DNA from: Brachyspira sp. SAP_772
GTDB lineage: Bacteria; Spirochaetota; Brachyspiria; Brachyspirales; Brachyspiraceae
Assembly (NCBI RefSeq): GCF_009755885.1
Contig: NZ_VYIX01000001.1
Span: 601,219 to 665,218, forward strand
Length of the DNA stretch: 64,000 nt
Direction of reading: 5' to 3'
Shown: positions 1-8,328 of the stretch, piece after piece
How positions within the stretch are numbered: the stretch's first letter is position 1
How the letters are laid out: every line of letters starts with the position of its first letter
Made by a program: the position numbers and the translations under genes
Notes under the pieces: model-generated
What the model was told of the DNA's origin: nothing
The model's input: only the letters and a program-made list of their open reading frames with translations
Databases searched by the model: none

Positions 1-1465
1 TGATATAGTAGAGTTCTTACTTGAAAATAATGCTGATGTTTATAAAAAATCTATTAATGCTAAGACGGCTCTTTACAGTGCTGTAGATGATTATTCTTTT
101 GATGCTGTTGAAATTATCTTGAAACATTATAAAAACGATGATGATATAAATGATGAGTTTTTGTTGGCAGTTAATAAAGAAAGTAAACCTATATTAAAAA
201 GGCTATTGAAAAAGAAATTTTTATTCTTTGGAAATAAATTCAAAATGAATTTAGACAAAGGGCTTGAAATAGCATTTGATAAAGGTAATGAAGATATAGC
301 AGCTATATTAGTTTTAAACGGAGCTAAAACTGATAATTTTTTATATTATTTTAAATTGGTATTTGGTAAATATTTAATTCTTATAGTTGTTCTTATAGGT
401 GTTCTTATAGCTATTATTTATATGTATAAAAGAAGATATATTCCTAGTATTTATCCAGAGATGTCAATGTTTATAACTTTTAAAGATAAAGTAAATAATA
501 TGTATATTTACTGTTATGCTAATTATGGCGGAGTAGTATCTGTAATGCGTGGTTTTTTGGGAAATATATTTATAAATAATGATAAGCTAAAAGGATATTA
601 TAATATACTTAGTAATTTTATGGATAATTATATTGCTATTTATGATTTTGATGATAATAAACAAAATGATAAAGAATATCTTAGCTGGTATGATATTCTT
701 GTAGAAAGAAGTGAAAAAGCTATCATAAAATTTGATTGTTCTCTTGAAGATTTTCTCGAAGATGATAAAAATGAAATTAACTATATTATGGAACTATCTG
801 ACTCTCAAATTATAAATGGAGTTTTTGAAGTAAATAGAAATTTTGATGTTGAGATAGGAGATTTTAAATTAATATTTAGTAAGGCTGCAAAACATAATCA
901 TTTTATAGGTATTCTTAATTATTTATTTGATCTCTATTATTTCAATATAAAAAATAATGATAGAATTAATTCATATATAAACGGAGATAATGAACTATAT
1001 AACGAGAAAAAAAATGAATTGAAGATAAATGTTGAACAGATTTTAAAGAAACATGATAAAGCTTTATTTAATGATATAAAAACTAAATATTATGACAAAC
1101 TAAAAGATTTTTACAATGCTGATAATATAGTGTATTTTGATAATAAAACAATATGTGTATACAAGAGATTTGCTAAAATAGACTCTGATAATAATCTTTT
1201 GGTAAATAATATATCGCTCATAATTGATTTAGATAATGAAAAATTAATAAGTCCTTATTTGAAAGATTTTGTTAATAATGTTGATGAGATATTAAAAAGA
1301 TATAATACTGATTTTTATAAGGATATAGATAATTTAATTTTTCTTATAACAGAAGCTGGTATTATATTGATGAGAGAAAGCGGAGAGAAAAAACTATTTA
1401 TTTCTTTAGATGAAATAAAAGATAATATTAATAAAGAGCATTATTTGGCTTATTTATTTGATTAA
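1..1465 (+). CDS. Ankyrin-repeat membrane protein, 5' end outside window
   Basis: The reading frame is open from the first bases (codons start at base 2), so the gene begins upstream; a TTG inside it is not a credible start. The first ~110 visible residues are ankyrin-like, with motifs such as 'DIVEFLLENNADV' and 'DIAAILVLNGAKTD'. One hydrophobic transmembrane helix follows (about visible residues 124-142). The remaining ~340 residues form a domain shared with the next two genes, recognisable by 'KDKVNNMYIYCY', 'LISPYLKDFVNN' and the ending 'NKEHYLAYLFD'. Ankyrin repeats normally mediate protein binding; the C-terminal domain is not one I recognise. Orientation in the membrane is unknown. Probably the ankyrin part was fused to, or lost from, members of one paralogous family. 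Confidence 0.8.
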   Translation, partial: DIVEFLLENNADVYKKSINAKTALYSAVDDYSFDAVEIILKHYKNDDDINDEFLLAVNKESKPILKRLLKKKFLFFGNKFKMNLDKGLEIAFDKGNEDIAAILVLNGAKTDNFLYYFKLVFGKYLILIVVLIGVLIAIIYMYKRRYIPSIYPEMSMFITFKDKVNNMYIYCYANYGGVVSVMRGFLGNIFINNDKLKGYYNILSNFMDNYIAIYDFDDNKQNDKEYLSWYDILVERSEKAIIKFDCSLEDFLEDDKNEINYIMELSDSQIINGVFEVNRNFDVEIGDFKLIFSKAAKHNHFIGILNYLFDLYYFNIKNNDRINSYINGDNELYNEKKNELKINVEQILKKHDKALFNDIKTKYYDKLKDFYNADNIVYFDNKTICVYKRFAKIDSDNNLLVNNISLIIDLDNEKLISPYLKDFVNNVDEILKRYNTDFYKDIDNLIFLITEAGIILMRESGEKKLFISLDEIKDNINKEHYLAYLFD

Positions 1466-1480
1466 TTTAATTTTAAAGTG

Positions 1481-1650
1481 TTAAGCTGTAGTCGGGAGTA
1501 TAACAACTAAAACAGGTGAGCCGAAATAGCTAACAAGTTTAGTCGGCAACTTATATTAAGCTGAGTCGAACATAACAACTAAAACAGGTGAACCGAAACA
1601 GTTGACAACTTTAGTTGGCAGCTTATATTAAGCTGAGGCGAACATAACAA
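1481..1650. repeat. Tandem structured repeat, two full and one partial copy
   Basis: Copy 1 spans 1481-1555, copy 2 spans 1556-1627 and a partial third copy starts at 1628 and fades near 1650. Each full copy starts TTAAGCTG, contains AACTAAAACAGGTGA.CCGAAA and ends near TTTAGT(C/T)GGCA.CTTATA. Inside copy 2, AACTAAA pairs with TTTAGTT, and AAGCTG at the start pairs with CAGCTT at the end. The copy 2/partial copy junction CAGCTTATATTAAGCTG is itself a hairpin. No open reading frame of note crosses the unit. It lies between two paralogous genes and may be a palindromic intergenic element or an RNA structure in the leader of the second gene. Confidence 0.8.
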
Positions 1651-1664
1651 TAATAGGAGATATT

Positions 1665-2945
1665 ATGAAAAATTTAATAACTAAATTTATGGATAAGGAT
1701 ATAATAATTTTGTTAGCTGTAGTGATTTTAGTAGCTCTTGTCATAATAATTATTAATATACCTAAAAATAATGCTAAGAAAAACCCTGTAAGATTTTATA
1801 AAAATAATTTTTTTATGCTTAAAGATAAAGTAAACAATATATATGTTTATGTTTATGAGCATAGAACAAATGATAATCATAATGATTTATATTTATCTAT
1901 AAATGATGTTTTTCCATATATAGGAAGAATATATATAAATAATGATAATGGTTTTATTATAAATGATGTTTATTTTTCATCTGAGAGAATAGCAGTTAAA
2001 AATTATTATGATAAAGATAATCCAATTTTAACTACTAAACACTCATCAGATAGCAAGAGAAATTATAGATATGAAGCAGAAACTTTTGCTGAAATAAAAT
2101 TCAAAACAAAATTAGATGATGCTTCACAATCAGAAATTGAGTATGTTATTGAGTTTAAGCCTTATGACAGTATTGTTGACTATGTTGGTGATAATATTAA
2201 AAAAACTTTAAGAGAGCCAGTAAAAATAGAAGGAACTTTTAAAATTATAAGGGAAGATGAAGCAGAAATAATAAGACTCCATAATGTAGAAATATTTAAT
2301 TTAATTAATTATAAAGGTATTTTATTCAGTTCTGAGAGAATATTCTCAGGTAATGTATTTAATTTTGATTATCTTTTTATTAATGGAAGAGAAAAAATAA
2401 ATTCATCTATTAATGGAGTGAAAGAGTTTTCAGATGAGTTTTTGCAAGATAAAATAAAAGAAAATAAAGACATGATTGGACTTTATGTAAAAGACTCTAA
2501 AAAAAGACATTGGAAATCATTAATGAATGAGAGTATTTTAAACTATATTGATAATTATGCTGATTATTATAATGAACTTAAAGAGTTTAAAAGTTTTAAT
2601 ATATTATACTATGATGATAAAACAATATCTTTATATAAAAGAGTTTCAAAGTTAGAAGATTTAGAGCTTGCTGAAATAGATAATATGTTTATGATATTTG
2701 AGTTAGGCAGTCAAAAATTAATAAGCCCTTATCTTAAAGACTTAGTAAATGAGCCTGAAGCATTATTAAAAAAATACAATGCCCCTAGCGATTTTTATTC
2801 AAATATAGATAATTTAGTTTTTGGAGTAACTGATTCATTTATTGTAATAATGAAAGAAAAAGGCTACGAAAAAATATTTATTGATAATAAGAATGTGAAA
2901 GAGTATGTAAATAAAGAGCATTATTTGGCTTATTTATTTAATTGA
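1665..2945 (+). CDS. Membrane-anchored paralogue of the flanking proteins (unknown function)
   Basis: A 426-residue protein with one N-terminal transmembrane helix (about residues 12-31, 'IIILLAVVILVALVIIIINI') and a long soluble domain homologous along its length to the C-terminal part of the preceding gene and to the next gene. Shared blocks are 'KDKVNNIYVYVYE' near residue 53, 'LISPYLKDLVNEPE' near residue 360 and 'YSNIDNLVFGVTDSF' near residue 380. AGGAG seven bases before the ATG supports this start. It lacks ankyrin repeats. I do not recognise the family; a signal-anchor protein with the soluble domain either in the periplasm or cytoplasm is all that can be said. Confidence 0.8.
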   Translation: MKNLITKFMDKDIIILLAVVILVALVIIIINIPKNNAKKNPVRFYKNNFFMLKDKVNNIYVYVYEHRTNDNHNDLYLSINDVFPYIGRIYINNDNGFIINDVYFSSERIAVKNYYDKDNPILTTKHSSDSKRNYRYEAETFAEIKFKTKLDDASQSEIEYVIEFKPYDSIVDYVGDNIKKTLREPVKIEGTFKIIREDEAEIIRLHNVEIFNLINYKGILFSSERIFSGNVFNFDYLFINGREKINSSINGVKEFSDEFLQDKIKENKDMIGLYVKDSKKRHWKSLMNESILNYIDNYADYYNELKEFKSFNILYYDDKTISLYKRVSKLEDLELAEIDNMFMIFELGSQKLISPYLKDLVNEPEALLKKYNAPSDFYSNIDNLVFGVTDSFIVIMKEKGYEKIFIDNKNVKEYVNKEHYLAYLFN

Positions 2946-3046
2946 TTTTGATATTTAAAAATTTTTAGTTTTTTGAGTTTTACTATTTACATTAATTGAC
3001 TATTAAATTATAAATGTAAAATAATTTTTGGAGTTAAATAAAGATT

Positions 3047-4126
3047 ATGAAAGAATTATTATATAGTATTGTCTATAACGAATATTTTGCTTTGATTATT
3101 TTTACTATTATTTTAATTATTGTTTTTAAACTTTTAATGAAAAATAAATACCGTCCTTATTTTGAAATAAAAGATATAACTTTTACTGTACTTAAAGATA
3201 AGATTAATAATATATACATTTACTGCAATAAATTTGAAAATATTGATGAGAGTATACATTATTTGTATAGAGGAAAAATTTTTATAAATAATGCGGATTT
3301 GTTTGGTATTTATGAAATTAGAGGAAACAGCAGTAAAATAGAAGTTTTTGATTATGATAGCAAAGAAGAATTTATAATCTCTAATATAAAAAATATTGCA
3401 GAAATCAATTTAAAAAATAATAATATTTCAAAAGCTGAGTACGTTATTAAGATTAATTCTAAAAAAATAGAAGGAGTTTTTGAATTAATAAATGAACCTA
3501 GAATAAATATAAAAAATTTTAATATATACAAATTTGGATATTTAAAAAACTATAGAAAATTAACTATAATTCTTAATTATTTATTCAATTTTTATTATGC
3601 ATTTATAGATAATAAAGAAAAAATAAATTTTGACATTAACGCTGAATCTAGTTATTCAAAAGATTTTCAGGATAAAAAAGAAAAAGAACTGTCAGACGAA
3701 ATTAATTCATTTTTGAAAAAAATCTCTGTTTATGAATTAAGAAAATATTTTATAAAAATTAAAGATTTATATGCTTTTAATATATTATACTTTGATGAAA
3801 AAACTATTTGTATGTATAAAAGACTTGTAAAAATAGATGATAGTAAAGAAATTATAATAAATAATGTTTCTCTTATTTATGATTTGAATAATCAAAAATT
3901 AATTACACCTTATTTTAAAGACTTAGTAAATGATGCTGAAGAATTATTAAAAGAATATAATGTCAAGAGTGATTTTTATTCTAATATAGATAATTTAATT
4001 TTTGGAGTAACTGATTCATTTATTATAATAATGAAAGAAAAAGGATACGAAAAAATATTTATTGATAATAAGAATATAAGAGATTATATAAAGAAAGAAC
4101 ATTATTTGTATTATTTGTTTATGTAA
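3047..4126 (+). CDS. Membrane-anchored paralogue, third member of the array
   Basis: A 359-residue protein with an N-terminal helix at about residues 14-31, followed by the same unknown domain as the two upstream genes. The last ~70 residues ('SDFYSNIDNLIFGVTDSF', 'MKEKGYEKIFIDNKN') are almost identical to the second gene, also at DNA level, whereas the middle has diverged. GGAG lies 13 bases before the ATG, a rather long spacing. A possible promoter sits in the 100-base gap, overlapping the dyad TTTACATT/AATGTAAA (2986-3020). Function unknown; the tandem arrangement indicates gene duplication, possibly with later gene conversion at the 3' end. Confidence 0.8.
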   Translation: MKELLYSIVYNEYFALIIFTIILIIVFKLLMKNKYRPYFEIKDITFTVLKDKINNIYIYCNKFENIDESIHYLYRGKIFINNADLFGIYEIRGNSSKIEVFDYDSKEEFIISNIKNIAEINLKNNNISKAEYVIKINSKKIEGVFELINEPRINIKNFNIYKFGYLKNYRKLTIILNYLFNFYYAFIDNKEKINFDINAESSYSKDFQDKKEKELSDEINSFLKKISVYELRKYFIKIKDLYAFNILYFDEKTICMYKRLVKIDDSKEIIINNVSLIYDLNNQKLITPYFKDLVNDAEELLKEYNVKSDFYSNIDNLIFGVTDSFIIIMKEKGYEKIFIDNKNIRDYIKKEHYLYYLFM

Positions 4127-4164
4127 ATGATAATTAAACGTTTTTTTATTTTTATATTAATATA

Positions 4165-4192
4165 TTGATAATATTATAATATAAAGTATAAT
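4165..4192 (+). promoter_or_regulatory. Promoter of the exported ankyrin gene
   Basis: TTGATA at 4165-4170 and TATAAT at 4187-4192, separated by 16 bases. The ATG of the next gene follows 30 bases later, after a strong AGGGGGG ribosome-binding site. Confidence 0.6.
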
Positions 4193-4222
4193 AAACATAA
4201 TTTTACTACTAGGGGGGTAAAA

Positions 4223-4915
4223 ATGAAAAAAATAATATTATTTATGATTGCTGGATTAATGATGTCATTATCTTTATATTCACAAGTTGAGAGATTTCCA
4301 AGGTTAACTCCAGAACAATTAACAAATTTAGCAAACCCAAGAAGACTTTCTCATAGAATATTTTACAGAGAAAGATCAAAAGGCCCTAATGCTAAATGGT
4401 TTGATGCTGTTAAAGAGGGTAATTTAGAAGAGATAAAAAAAATGGTTGAAGCAGGACAAGATATTGAAGTTCAAGATACAGCAAGTTTAAAACAAACAGC
4501 TTTAGGTTGGGCAGCATTTATAGGATATTTGGATATAGTTGAGTATTTAGTAGATAGAGGAGCTAACTTATATGCAGGAGACACTGCTGATGTTACTAGT
4601 GCTTTTAAATCTGCTATACTTGGAGGAAACATTGAGGTAATTGAATATTTATATCCTTTGTATAATGGTAAACTAAATTTAAATGAGCAAGATAAAAGAG
4701 ATGGCGAAACAATGCTTATGGTAGCTGCTGGTAATAGTAGAGAAGATGCTGTGAAGTTTTTATTAGACAAAAAAGTAGATGTAAATATTGTAAGTAAGCA
4801 ATTAAATAAAACTGCGTATACTTATGCTTGCGAATCAAAAAATCAAAATATTATTAGCATGATAAAAGCAGCAGGCGGAATAAATGTAAGAACAGGTAAG
4901 GCTTCTTGTAATTAA
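4223..4915 (+). CDS. Exported ankyrin-repeat protein
   Basis: A 230-residue protein with a signal peptide (residues 1-20, ending '..SLSLYSQ') and four or so ankyrin repeats from about residue 55 to 215, seen in 'AVKEGNLEEIKKMVEAGQDIEVQD', 'LGWAAFIGYLDIVEYLVDRG' and 'MLMVAAGNSREDAVKFLL' (each listed in part). Ankyrin repeats act as protein-binding scaffolds, so a periplasmic or secreted binding role is likely; the partner is unknown. The start is fixed by AGGGGGG seven bases upstream, the strongest ribosome-binding site in this region. A 29-base gap to the next gene suggests co-transcription. Confidence 0.85.
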   Translation: MKKIILFMIAGLMMSLSLYSQVERFPRLTPEQLTNLANPRRLSHRIFYRERSKGPNAKWFDAVKEGNLEEIKKMVEAGQDIEVQDTASLKQTALGWAAFIGYLDIVEYLVDRGANLYAGDTADVTSAFKSAILGGNIEVIEYLYPLYNGKLNLNEQDKRDGETMLMVAAGNSREDAVKFLLDKKVDVNIVSKQLNKTAYTYACESKNQNIISMIKAAGGINVRTGKASCN

Positions 4916-4944
4916 TTTTTTATAAGAGTAAATAAAAAAATAAT

Positions 4945-5475
4945 ATGTTCTATTTAGTTCCAGTATTTGTAATTCTTCCATTGATATTAATGGCTGTAAT
5001 GATAATAGTACCTAACCATATAGGAAAAAAATTGTCTCCATCATTTACAAAAACAAAATACTCTGTTTTGCAAATAAAGAGAAATGACTTGTTTGATTTA
5101 TTGGTAAATTATGAGAATTATCCTATATGGTTAAAGTATTTATCTTTTGTTAATGTAGAAAAAAAAGAAAATAATAAATTAAAAATCATACAAACATATA
5201 GTGACAGAAAAACCTCTCAAGAGCTAACCGAAGTAAGAAGAATTAATACTGATGATAGAACAGAGGTTTCTATTGTGAAATTAGAAAATGAGTTTACCGT
5301 TTTGTGGACATATATATTAGAAGATGAAGGGGAAGATAAAACGAAAATAACAATAAAAGAGACATCATATGTTTATCACCCTTATTTTAGATTTATTTTT
5401 AAGTATATTCTTACAGATGAAAATGGTAAAAATGAGTTTTTAATTAAATTAAAAAAATACGTTAATAAAAAATAG
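4945..5475 (+). CDS. Membrane-anchored SRPBCC-like protein
   Basis: A 176-residue protein with a hydrophobic N-terminus (residues 2-24) that acts as an anchor or uncleaved signal. The rest resembles the SRPBCC/polyketide-cyclase-like fold: a helical 'NDLFDLLVNYENYPIWLKYL' motif followed by alternating strands ('LKIIQTYSDRK', 'FTVLWTYILEDE') and a C-terminal helix. Such domains bind small hydrophobic ligands. The assignment rests on the pattern 'VxNYENYPxW', typical of the family, and is tentative. It follows the exported ankyrin gene closely and probably shares its transcript; the ribosome-binding site (AAGAG) is weak. Confidence 0.6.
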   Translation: MFYLVPVFVILPLILMAVMIIVPNHIGKKLSPSFTKTKYSVLQIKRNDLFDLLVNYENYPIWLKYLSFVNVEKKENNKLKIIQTYSDRKTSQELTEVRRINTDDRTEVSIVKLENEFTVLWTYILEDEGEDKTKITIKETSYVYHPYFRFIFKYILTDENGKNEFLIKLKKYVNKK

Positions 5476-5703
5476 AGATTATTGAATTGTTAATGTGGTA
5501 ATAAAAGCATAAAATTTATTAAATAATCTAATTCTTTATAATTATAAAAATAGTAATATTAATGTGATTGATGTTAATAATAAAGATATTGTATAAAGAT
5601 AATCAAAAGCACAAGGAAAAAATATATTTATATAAGAAACCATTAGAATTGATATAATTAAAATAGGCTATGTTAATTTCAAAAACTAAAGATAGTATTT
5701 AGT

Positions 5704-5738
5704 AAAGAGCATTACCTAATAGAAATAATGCCCTTTTT
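5704..5738. terminator. Hairpin between convergent genes, likely terminator
   Basis: GCATTA (5709-5714) pairs with TAATGC (5726-5731), flanked by AAAG/CTTT that can extend the stem. On the plus strand it is followed by a short T tract (TTTTTATATTTTTT). It lies between a plus-strand gene and the 3' end of the minus-strand barrel gene, 230 bases after the former. The rest of the 5476-5745 gap shows no gene. Confidence 0.55.
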
Positions 5739-5745
5739 ATATTTT

Positions 5746-6444
5746 TTAATTTTTAGCAGGTTTGAATCTCAAAGAAAGCTCTAAACCAATATCGAAGCTA
5801 TCTGTTCCTATGTAAGTTTTTGATTTAGGTCCAAAATTATATCCCAAATAAAAGCCTATACCAAAATCTCTTGTATCCACAAATTCTCTAGTTTTATAAT
5901 TTATATCTGAGAAAAACCAATCAAAAGTTAATTTTACATACGGTATAACAAACATTTGATTATACATTGATTTTATATCATTAAAATTAATCTTTTGATA
6001 ATATTTAGTACTTTCAGTATCTGACACTTTTGTATATGTTTCTATTCTTCCATGAAAAGGAATTTTTACTCCAGCTCCTAATCCTAGAGAAAAATTATTA
6101 ATATTAAATTTAGGCAGCACTCCTAATTGTAAACTAGTAAACTGATTGCGAACAGTATGTCTTTGATATATTGTATTAGGAACTCTATAAGAAAAACTAT
6201 CATGACTAAAACCTATTTCTCCTAATATACTCATAGCCATATTATTATTGAAATCTGCTAAATAACCAAGCTGAGCAGTAAGTGCAGCATCAAAACCAAA
6301 AGAAGTTTTTCTATCTGCTCCAATAGCGCCAATAGGTATGCCAATAGATTTACCAATATTAGCATTTATTATAGCCTCAAAACCGCTTTTAGCAAAAACA
6401 GAGCTATTGATTATTAATATCATTAGAAATAGATACTTTTTCAT
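5746..6444 (-). CDS. Outer-membrane beta-barrel protein
   Basis: A 232-residue protein with a signal peptide (residues 1-18, '..NSSVFAK') and alternating amphipathic strands such as 'GFDAALTAQLGYLAD', 'MSILGEIGFSHD' and 'FDIGLELSLRFKP'. This pattern is typical of an 8-12 strand outer-membrane barrel of the OmpX/OMP_b-brl kind. The C-terminus is charged (PAKN) after the aromatic of the last strand, slightly unlike the canonical terminal Phe. AGGAGG lies just before the ATG. It has its own promoter and seems monocistronic. No substrate can be inferred. Confidence 0.7.
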   Translation of the reverse strand: MKKYLFLMILIINSSVFAKSGFEAIINANIGKSIGIPIGAIGADRKTSFGFDAALTAQLGYLADFNNNMAMSILGEIGFSHDSFSYRVPNTIYQRHTVRNQFTSLQLGVLPKFNINNFSLGLGAGVKIPFHGRIETYTKVSDTESTKYYQKINFNDIKSMYNQMFVIPYVKLTFDWFFSDINYKTREFVDTRDFGIGFYLGYNFGPKSKTYIGTDSFDIGLELSLRFKPAKN

Positions 6445-6474
6445 TATAGCCTCCTCATATGATTATTATCTTTT

Positions 6475-6502
6475 ATGATAAACTATTACATACTTTTGTC
6501 AA
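6475..6502 (-). promoter_or_regulatory. Promoter of the barrel gene
   Basis: On the minus strand TTGACA (6502-6497) and TATCAT (6480-6475) are separated by 16 bases, 30 bases ahead of the start codon. Confidence 0.6.
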
Positions 6503-6528
6503 TTAAAAATGGAGAACATGAATATTTT

Positions 6529-7134
6529 TTATTTTCCTTTGCAGATTCTATTTGAAAGCTCATCAAAACCCTCTTCGATAGTAAGCCCCCAATCAGTTTT
6601 TATCTTATACCACTGTCTAATATATTCGCATTGATACTCTTCATTCTCTGGAAGCCACTCAAGAGGAGATTTATCACTCTTAGAACGATTAGCACTTCTT
6701 GAAACGGCTATTAAATGATGCTCATTTTTTAAATAATTATAATATCTGTTTTTTTTCTCTTTGCTCCAATTACTGGCACCGCTCATATACGCATTTTTTA
6801 AAGGCACTAAATGGTCTATATCCAAATCTTTAGGGTCATCGAAATATTTACCAGTGTATTTATCATACCATCTTCCAGATATTATTCTATTATTTGAGAT
6901 TACAGGCTCTATTAAAGACTCTTCCAAAAGAACTTCATTTCTAGTGTTAAGCCCGTTATTATCATCGTCAGTCCATCTTCCCCAATCATCTCTGTTATAT
7001 CTTTCTATTTTATCAGAAAAATATTTAGCCTCTATTATATCATATTTATCATTATAATAATATATTAAAGCCAAAACAACTGCTATGAAAAGCAAAAATA
7101 ATTTATTTAATTTTTTCTTTTTTCTTCTAGCCAT
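6529..7134 (-). CDS. Exported or membrane-anchored HNH nuclease (DUF1524/GmrSD C-terminal type)
   Basis: A 201-residue protein with a basic N-terminus and one transmembrane helix (residues 12-27), then a nuclease domain of the secreted HNH type. Family marks are 'YNRDDWGRW.DDDNNGLNTRNE' (shown with a gap), 'LDIDHLVPLKNAYMSGAS' with the catalytic Asp-His pair near residue 108, and 'NRSKSDKSPLEWLP' with the downstream Asn and Lys. Two Cys (near residues 170 and 198) could form a disulfide outside the cytoplasm. Such enzymes degrade extracellular DNA for nucleotides or act in competition; the role here is inferred. It begins three bases after the M24 peptidase gene ends and lacks a clear ribosome-binding site, so translational coupling is likely. 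Confidence 0.8.
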   Translation of the reverse strand: MARRKKKKLNKLFLLFIAVVLALIYYYNDKYDIIEAKYFSDKIERYNRDDWGRWTDDDNNGLNTRNEVLLEESLIEPVISNNRIISGRWYDKYTGKYFDDPKDLDIDHLVPLKNAYMSGASNWSKEKKNRYYNYLKNEHHLIAVSRSANRSKSDKSPLEWLPENEEYQCEYIRQWYKIKTDWGLTIEEGFDELSNRICKGK

Positions 7135-7137
7135 ATT

Positions 7138-8253
7138 TTATAATACAATTAAATCAGTTGGTGTGCTATTTAAAATTGCAGGACCATCTTTAGTTACTAT
7201 AGCCATATTTTCTATTCTAACTCCGCCAAAATCCGGAAGATATATACCCGGCTCAATAGTAACTACAGCCCCACCATCAAGTATATGATCAACTATAGGT
7301 GATAATCTAGGAGATTCATGTATCTCAAGTCCAACACCATGTCCAAGCCCATGTCCAAAATATTGTCCGTATCCTGCATTTTTTATTACTTCTCTTGCTA
7401 CATTATCAACATCTTTTCCATATATGCCAGAATGTATAGCTGCCGCTCCTTTCTCATTTGCCTCTTTTACTATATTGTATATTTTTTGCATCTCATCAAA
7501 TTTATCACCTTTTCCAAAAAAGAAAGTTCTAGTAATATCACTTTTATATCCATCTCTTGATAAACCAAAGTCCATCAAAATATTATCACCAAGTTTTAAT
7601 TTTCTATCTGAAGGAACTCCATGAGGAAGAGATGTTCTATCTCCAAAAAGAAGTATAGTATCAAATGCTGTTTTATCTCCGCCTTCTTTTCTCATTTGAT
7701 ATTCCAATTCAGCTGCCAAATCTTTTTCTGTAACTCCTTCTTTTACAGTTGATAGCATTTTTATCATAGCTTTCTCAGCACTGTGTAGATTCTCTTTTAT
7801 TATATTAATTTCTTCTTTCTCTTTTACTATTCTTATAGAGTCTATATCTGCCTTGCTTATACCAACTTTAATAGAATTATTTACCATAGAAGCTACTATA
7901 TTTTCATAATCAGTAAGATATAATGCATTTTTAGCAACACTTATTTCTTTTATGTTGTTTTCTTTTATAAAATCAGCTAAAGATTCTTGATAAGTATTAG
8001 CTACTAAAACAACTGTAGTTTTATGAGTAATTTTAGTTGCTACTTCAAAATATCTAGAATCTACAAATAAATATTTTTTAGAATCATATATTAAAAGCCA
8101 GCCTGCTGTGCCTTTGAAACCTGTTAAATAAAATATGTTTTCGTTTTTGGTTATTAAGATAGTTTCTTTAGTGATATCTAATAATCTATTTAATCTAGAA
8201 TCATAATCAAATTTATTATTTTCTTTACTTGTAAATGTTTTTAATGCTGACAT
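7138..8253 (-). CDS. Xaa-Pro aminopeptidase-like M24 metallopeptidase
   Basis: A 371-residue cytosolic peptidase with a creatinase-type N-domain (residues ~10-135, 'ENIFYLTGFKGTAGWLL') and a C-terminal pita-bread domain. The dinuclear metal ligands are visible: Asp in 'LMDFGLSRDG', Asp in 'YKSDITRTFF', His in 'FGHGLGHGVGL', Glu in 'VTIEPGIYLP' and Glu in 'GVRIENMAI'. Such enzymes remove N-terminal residues ahead of proline or split Xaa-Pro dipeptides. Length fits the short bacterial PepQ/YpdF group. The start has AAGGTAGG upstream. It shares a transcript with the HNH nuclease gene downstream. Confidence 0.88.
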   Translation of the reverse strand: MSALKTFTSKENNKFDYDSRLNRLLDITKETILITKNENIFYLTGFKGTAGWLLIYDSKKYLFVDSRYFEVATKITHKTTVVLVANTYQESLADFIKENNIKEISVAKNALYLTDYENIVASMVNNSIKVGISKADIDSIRIVKEKEEINIIKENLHSAEKAMIKMLSTVKEGVTEKDLAAELEYQMRKEGGDKTAFDTILLFGDRTSLPHGVPSDRKLKLGDNILMDFGLSRDGYKSDITRTFFFGKGDKFDEMQKIYNIVKEANEKGAAAIHSGIYGKDVDNVAREVIKNAGYGQYFGHGLGHGVGLEIHESPRLSPIVDHILDGGAVVTIEPGIYLPDFGGVRIENMAIVTKDGPAILNSTPTDLIVL

Positions 8254-8289
8254 TGTTTGCCTACCTTATAAATGTTTATATAACATAAT

Positions 8290-8317
8290 ATTATACTAAT
8301 AAATTATATTTTGTCAA
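8290..8317 (-). promoter_or_regulatory. Promoter of the M24 peptidase gene
   Basis: Minus-strand TTGACA (8317-8312) and TATAAT (8295-8290) with 16 bases between them: a full consensus match in both boxes. Confidence 0.7.
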
Positions 8318-8328
8318 AATTAATATTT

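Noticed and set aside
1481-1650. Possible CRISPR array
   Set aside because: The units are adjacent with no variable spacers and only two and a half copies exist; no cas gene is present.
4471-4770. A 99-residue minus-strand frame inside the exported ankyrin gene
   Set aside because: The plus frame has signal peptide, ankyrin repeats and a strong ribosome-binding site; the opposite frame has none.
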